This document shows, in pieces, positions 61,682-64,000 of a stretch of 64,000 bases of DNA (position 1 is the first letter of the stretch; every line of letters starts with the position of its first letter). The stretch covers positions 186,001-250,000 of the forward strand of contig CP021373.1 of the NCBI GenBank assembly GCA_002600635.1, written 5' to 3'. The stretch is from Rhizobium sp. ACO-34A. GTDB taxonomy: Bacteria; Pseudomonadota; Alphaproteobacteria; Rhizobiales; Rhizobiaceae. A model generated the notes under the pieces. It searched no databases. It saw nothing but the letters and a program-made list of their open reading frames with translations, and was not told where the DNA came from. The position numbers and the translations under genes are program-made.

Positions 61682-62584
61682 CCCTCCTTTCAGGACGGCT
61701 TCGTGAATGAGCCGCCCGACATCGGGGAGAAACGTCTTGTCGTCGGCCGACCAGTGGCTGTCGGTCATCACGCAGGCGACGAAGCTCTTCCCGGATGCCG
61801 TCTCGGCATAGACGAGATCGTGGCGCGTCCAGCTCGTATGGCCCGCCTTCGACCACAGAAGCGTGGTTTCAGGCATTCCCTCCCCGAGAAAGCCCCGCGC
61901 CTGATCGCCTTCCGGCGGAATGCCGGTTTCGGCAAAGGCCCGCCGCTCCCGCGTGCGGTCCATCAGTTCCATCATCCAGTCGGAAGCATCGGTCGCGCCG
62001 CGCACGATGTCATGCATCAGCACGGTGCAGGCGCGCGCCGTGAGCCGGTTGCCCTTCGAATGCGCCCGCGCCTGATAGGAACAGCCATAAGGGCTGTCCT
62101 CATAAGTGGCGTGGAGGACATTGATGCCCCGGAACTCCGGCCGGTCGAGGCTTGTCAGCCAGTCCTGCACCGCATGGCGCTGGCGGAGCCAGTCGGCAAG
62201 GCCTGCGTCATCCAGACAGGGGCCATCGAACGCACCCGTCAGCCGGCCCATCAGGAATGCCGTGGCTTCGTTGGAAGATAATTCGATCATGGCGCGGGCG
62301 GCGCGCCGGTCCTCGTCGTCAGGCTGAAAGCGCCCCATGGCCTCGAAGGCCGTGAAGGCGTAAAGACAGAAGAGCTTCATCACGCTTGCGGGATAGACCG
62401 GCACGTCGTCCCGGTACCCGAAGAACGCGGTGTCCAGGAGTGGCCCGCAACCGCTTCCGCGCAGCGGCCGGTCATGGATGGCAAGCGCCAGCCCAATGGC
62501 ATCCGGCCCAAGCTTGCCGGCGCTGCGCTCGCCCGCAAGGTCGATGATCCCGTTTCGAAGTGCGTCGAATTCTGCCGCGTTCAC
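61640..62584 (-). CDS. Cytoplasmic class-A beta-lactamase-like serine hydrolase
   Basis: 314 residues from a GTG start; ribosome site weak. The beta-lactamase/transpeptidase fold motifs are in order: Ser 67-Val-Met-Lys 70 (YPASVMKLF), Ser 103-Ser-Asn 105 (ELSSNEATAF), and Lys 246-Ala-Gly 248 (LLWSKAGHTSWTRHD). No signal peptide, unlike secreted beta-lactamases, so it should act in the cytoplasm on an imported ligand. The ending HAAQKCVAVLR is encoded by an intergenic repeat, so the ancestral C-terminus has probably been replaced. Upstream of the peptide importer on the same strand, 176 bp from the binding-protein gene. Reaction unknown: D-amino-acid amidase, esterase or lactamase are possible. 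Confidence 0.86.
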   Translation of the reverse strand: MNAAEFDALRNGIIDLAGERSAGKLGPDAIGLALAIHDRPLRGSGCGPLLDTAFFGYRDDVPVYPASVMKLFCLYAFTAFEAMGRFQPDDEDRRAARAMIELSSNEATAFLMGRLTGAFDGPCLDDAGLADWLRQRHAVQDWLTSLDRPEFRGINVLHATYEDSPYGCSYQARAHSKGNRLTARACTVLMHDIVRGATDASDWMMELMDRTRERRAFAETGIPPEGDQARGFLGEGMPETTLLWSKAGHTSWTRHDLVYAETASGKSFVACVMTDSHWSADDKTFLPDVGRLIHEAVLKGGPEHAAQKCVAVLR

Positions 62585-62772
62585 GTATCAATCCGAATGG
62601 TCGTCCGCCATCCCGAACGCGGCTGTCAACCGGCCCGGGTGAATGGGAATGTCATGATCTACATGCATGAAGCTTAGGCGCGATCCCTGCGCCTCGATAC
62701 GAAAAATGCGCTGCAAGTTCATTCATTGATGATATGAAGTTGTGACGCGTGGACACGAGCCGGGGGTATTTC

Positions 62773-63693
62773 ATGGGCGATCTCAATCTGCGGCAGATCG
62801 AGGTCTTCAGGGCCACGATGAAGTTCGGGACGGTGACGGCGGCTGCCGCCGCACTCGCCTCGTCGCAGCCGACCATCACCCGCGAGCTCAGGCGTCTCGA
62901 GGATACGGTGGGCTTCTCGCTGTTCGAACGTCGGCGTCAGCGGCTTCATCCGACCGCCCGGGCGCTGAAGCTCTATCACGAGGTGCAGGCTTCCTTCATC
63001 GGGCTCGACCGCATCAATGTCTGCGTCGACGGATTGCGCGGCTCCTATGACGAGATCCTCTACATCGCCACCCTGCCCGCCTTCGCCCAGAACCTTCTGC
63101 CCGAGGCTCTGCGGCGGCTGATGACCCGCCACCCGCATGTCTCGGTACGCATCGACACCTCCGACCCGCGCGACCAGTCGCCGATTTCCGGTTTCAACTT
63201 CGATATCGGCCTGATCGAGGGAAGCTATGGTTCCGAGAGCGCCGATGTCCTGACGGTCGGCAGTTTCGATCAGGTCTGCGTGATCCCTGCCGGCCATGCG
63301 CTGGCGGAAAAGAAGGTTCTGGTTCCCGAGGATTTCCACGATGTCGACTTCATCTCTCTCGGGGATAACGATCCCTTCCGCATGCAGATCGACCGGATGT
63401 TCGACGAAGCCGGGGTGACGCGAAAGATGTCGATCAGCACCCAATCGGCAAACGCCGTCTGCGAAATGGTCGCCTGCGGGCTGGGGGTCGCGATCATCAA
63501 CCCGCTCACCGCCCTGTCCTATCGTGACAAGCCCATCGTGCTCAGAAAGCTGTCCCGCTCGATCCGCTTCCTCGTTTCGGCGCTGCGGCCGGCAAACCGG
63601 CCCGTGGTCAACAGCGGCGAGAGCCTCGTGCAATATCTGACGGCCGTCTGCGGCGAGCGGGCGCGTCTGCTGGAAAGCATTCTGGAGAAATAG
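62773..63693 (+). CDS. LysR-family transcriptional regulator
   Basis: 306 residues from ATG 62773 after GGGGGT; an in-frame GTG eight codons earlier is possible. Helix-turn-helix GTVTAAAAALASSQPTITRE (residues about 20-40) then LRRLEDTVGFSLFERRRQRL; substrate domain with YIATLPAFAQNLLPEALRRL resembles OccR/NocR-type opine and amino-acid regulators. Divergent from the serine hydrolase and peptide importer and thus their likely regulator. The 188-bp gap between them holds no clear dyad. Confidence 0.92.
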   Translation: MGDLNLRQIEVFRATMKFGTVTAAAAALASSQPTITRELRRLEDTVGFSLFERRRQRLHPTARALKLYHEVQASFIGLDRINVCVDGLRGSYDEILYIATLPAFAQNLLPEALRRLMTRHPHVSVRIDTSDPRDQSPISGFNFDIGLIEGSYGSESADVLTVGSFDQVCVIPAGHALAEKKVLVPEDFHDVDFISLGDNDPFRMQIDRMFDEAGVTRKMSISTQSANAVCEMVACGLGVAIINPLTALSYRDKPIVLRKLSRSIRFLVSALRPANRPVVNSGESLVQYLTAVCGERARLLESILEK

Positions 63694-63696
63694 CGT

Positions 63697-64000
63697 TCAA
63701 TTGGTACCGGCCGGCTTCTTGCCGGAGGGTGTGCCGTCGGGGTTCATGCCGTAGTGGCGGTAGAGCGCCTGTTCGTCGGCGGCAAGCTGGGCATCCATGC
63801 GCGCATCGGCGCTTTTCGCCCAGGCGTTGCGGGCCGCAAGCGCGACCGGCGCCTTGGCGAAACTGGAGAGCCCGGTGGGATCGGCCGAAGCCGCAAGGCT
63901 TGTCGCCCCTTGCGCTGCGCCGAACGCCGTCGCCTCGGCGTTTAGCTGCTTTTCCAATGCCCTCGTCTTGTCCGAGAATTGCGCTCCCTCGAAATTGGAG
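63697..64000 (-). CDS. Hypothetical protein (5' end beyond window)
   Basis: The frame is open from the window edge to the stop at 63697, three bases from the convergent LysR stop; 100 C-terminal residues are visible. The sequence is alanine-rich and helical (LEKQLNAEATAFGAAQGATS, then NAWAKSADARMDAQLAADEQ) and ends HYGMNPDGTPSGKKPAGTN. An internal TTG could be read as a start but lacks a ribosome site, so the true start is outside. No family recognised. Confidence 0.6.
   Translation of the reverse strand, partial: SNFEGAQFSDKTRALEKQLNAEATAFGAAQGATSLAASADPTGLSSFAKAPVALAARNAWAKSADARMDAQLAADEQALYRHYGMNPDGTPSGKKPAGTN

Noticed and set aside
61640..62584. Assignment as an antibiotic-resistance class A beta-lactamase
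   Set aside because: No signal peptide, KAG in place of KTG and an ELSSN second motif; location upstream of a peptide importer favours a metabolic hydrolase.

Overview
The window reads as an accessory, catabolism-rich stretch of a GC-rich alphaproteobacterium, most likely a member of the Rhizobiaceae (Agrobacterium/Rhizobium/Ensifer/Shinella type). The reasons are the mosaic intergenic repeats typical of that family (two RIME-like copies, three copies of a 'GGACGCAAAACCG' palindromic element, one long inverted-repeat element), a RhtX/FptX-type siderophore importer, a tandem hairpin RNA with CCTCCTCCC loops, and the density of ABC importers, short-chain dehydrogenases and LysR/IclR/GntR/AraC regulators. 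No rRNA, tRNA, CRISPR array, phage or transposase gene was seen. Genus and replicon are inference.

Layout. (1) 1-11.9 kb: a catabolic block with two 3-ketosteroid-dehydrogenase-like flavoproteins, an IclR regulator, a Gfo/Idh oxidoreductase, an extended SDR, a shikimate-dehydrogenase-like enzyme and a complete branched-chain-amino-acid-type (Liv) ABC importer. (2) 11.9-12.45 kb: a gene-free cluster of four repeat types. (3) 12.46-17.4 kb: a third flavoprotein with two SDRs, divergent from an AraC regulator, then a NIPSNAP protein. Together (1)-(3) look like one pathway for importing and oxidising an alicyclic or aromatic acid; the substrate cannot be read from sequence. (4) 17.4-21.8 kb: a DeoR regulator, two MFS transporters, a VOC protein and an ArsR regulator with a repeated 20-bp operator. 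(5) 21.9-26.9 kb: an RND efflux pump and its adaptor under a TetR regulator whose promoter carries a perfect 50-bp palindrome. (6) 27.2-38.3 kb: redox enzymes (semialdehyde dehydrogenase, Old Yellow Enzyme, SDRs, alcohol dehydrogenase, aldo/keto reductase, exported flavodoxin), a four-hairpin anti-Shine-Dalgarno RNA, and a Bcr/CflA-type MFS gene broken by a 102-bp repeat insertion.

(7) 38.6-44.5 kb: an iron-siderophore island: FecI-like sigma factor, FecR-like anti-sigma factor, TonB receptor with signalling domain, RhtX/FptX-like importer and a small unknown protein. (8) 44.5-62.6 kb: two oligopeptide-type ABC systems with two separate binding proteins, accompanied by a C45 (penicillin acyltransferase-like) hydrolase, a cytoplasmic class-A-beta-lactamase-like serine hydrolase, an EamA transporter, GntR and LysR regulators, and a fusion protein joining a YkuD-type L,D-carboxypeptidase-like domain to an M14/AstE-type zinc amidohydrolase domain. 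The last suggests uptake and breakdown of murein-like peptides. (9) 62.7-64 kb: a LysR regulator and the 3' end of a gene of unknown function.

The most unusual items are the YkuD-M14 fusion in its peptide-import operon, the tandem CCTCCTCCC hairpin RNA (whose loops match the strong ribosome binding sites of the catabolic operons in this window), the 50-bp palindrome, the repeat-broken MFS gene and the repeat-encoded C-terminus of the serine hydrolase.
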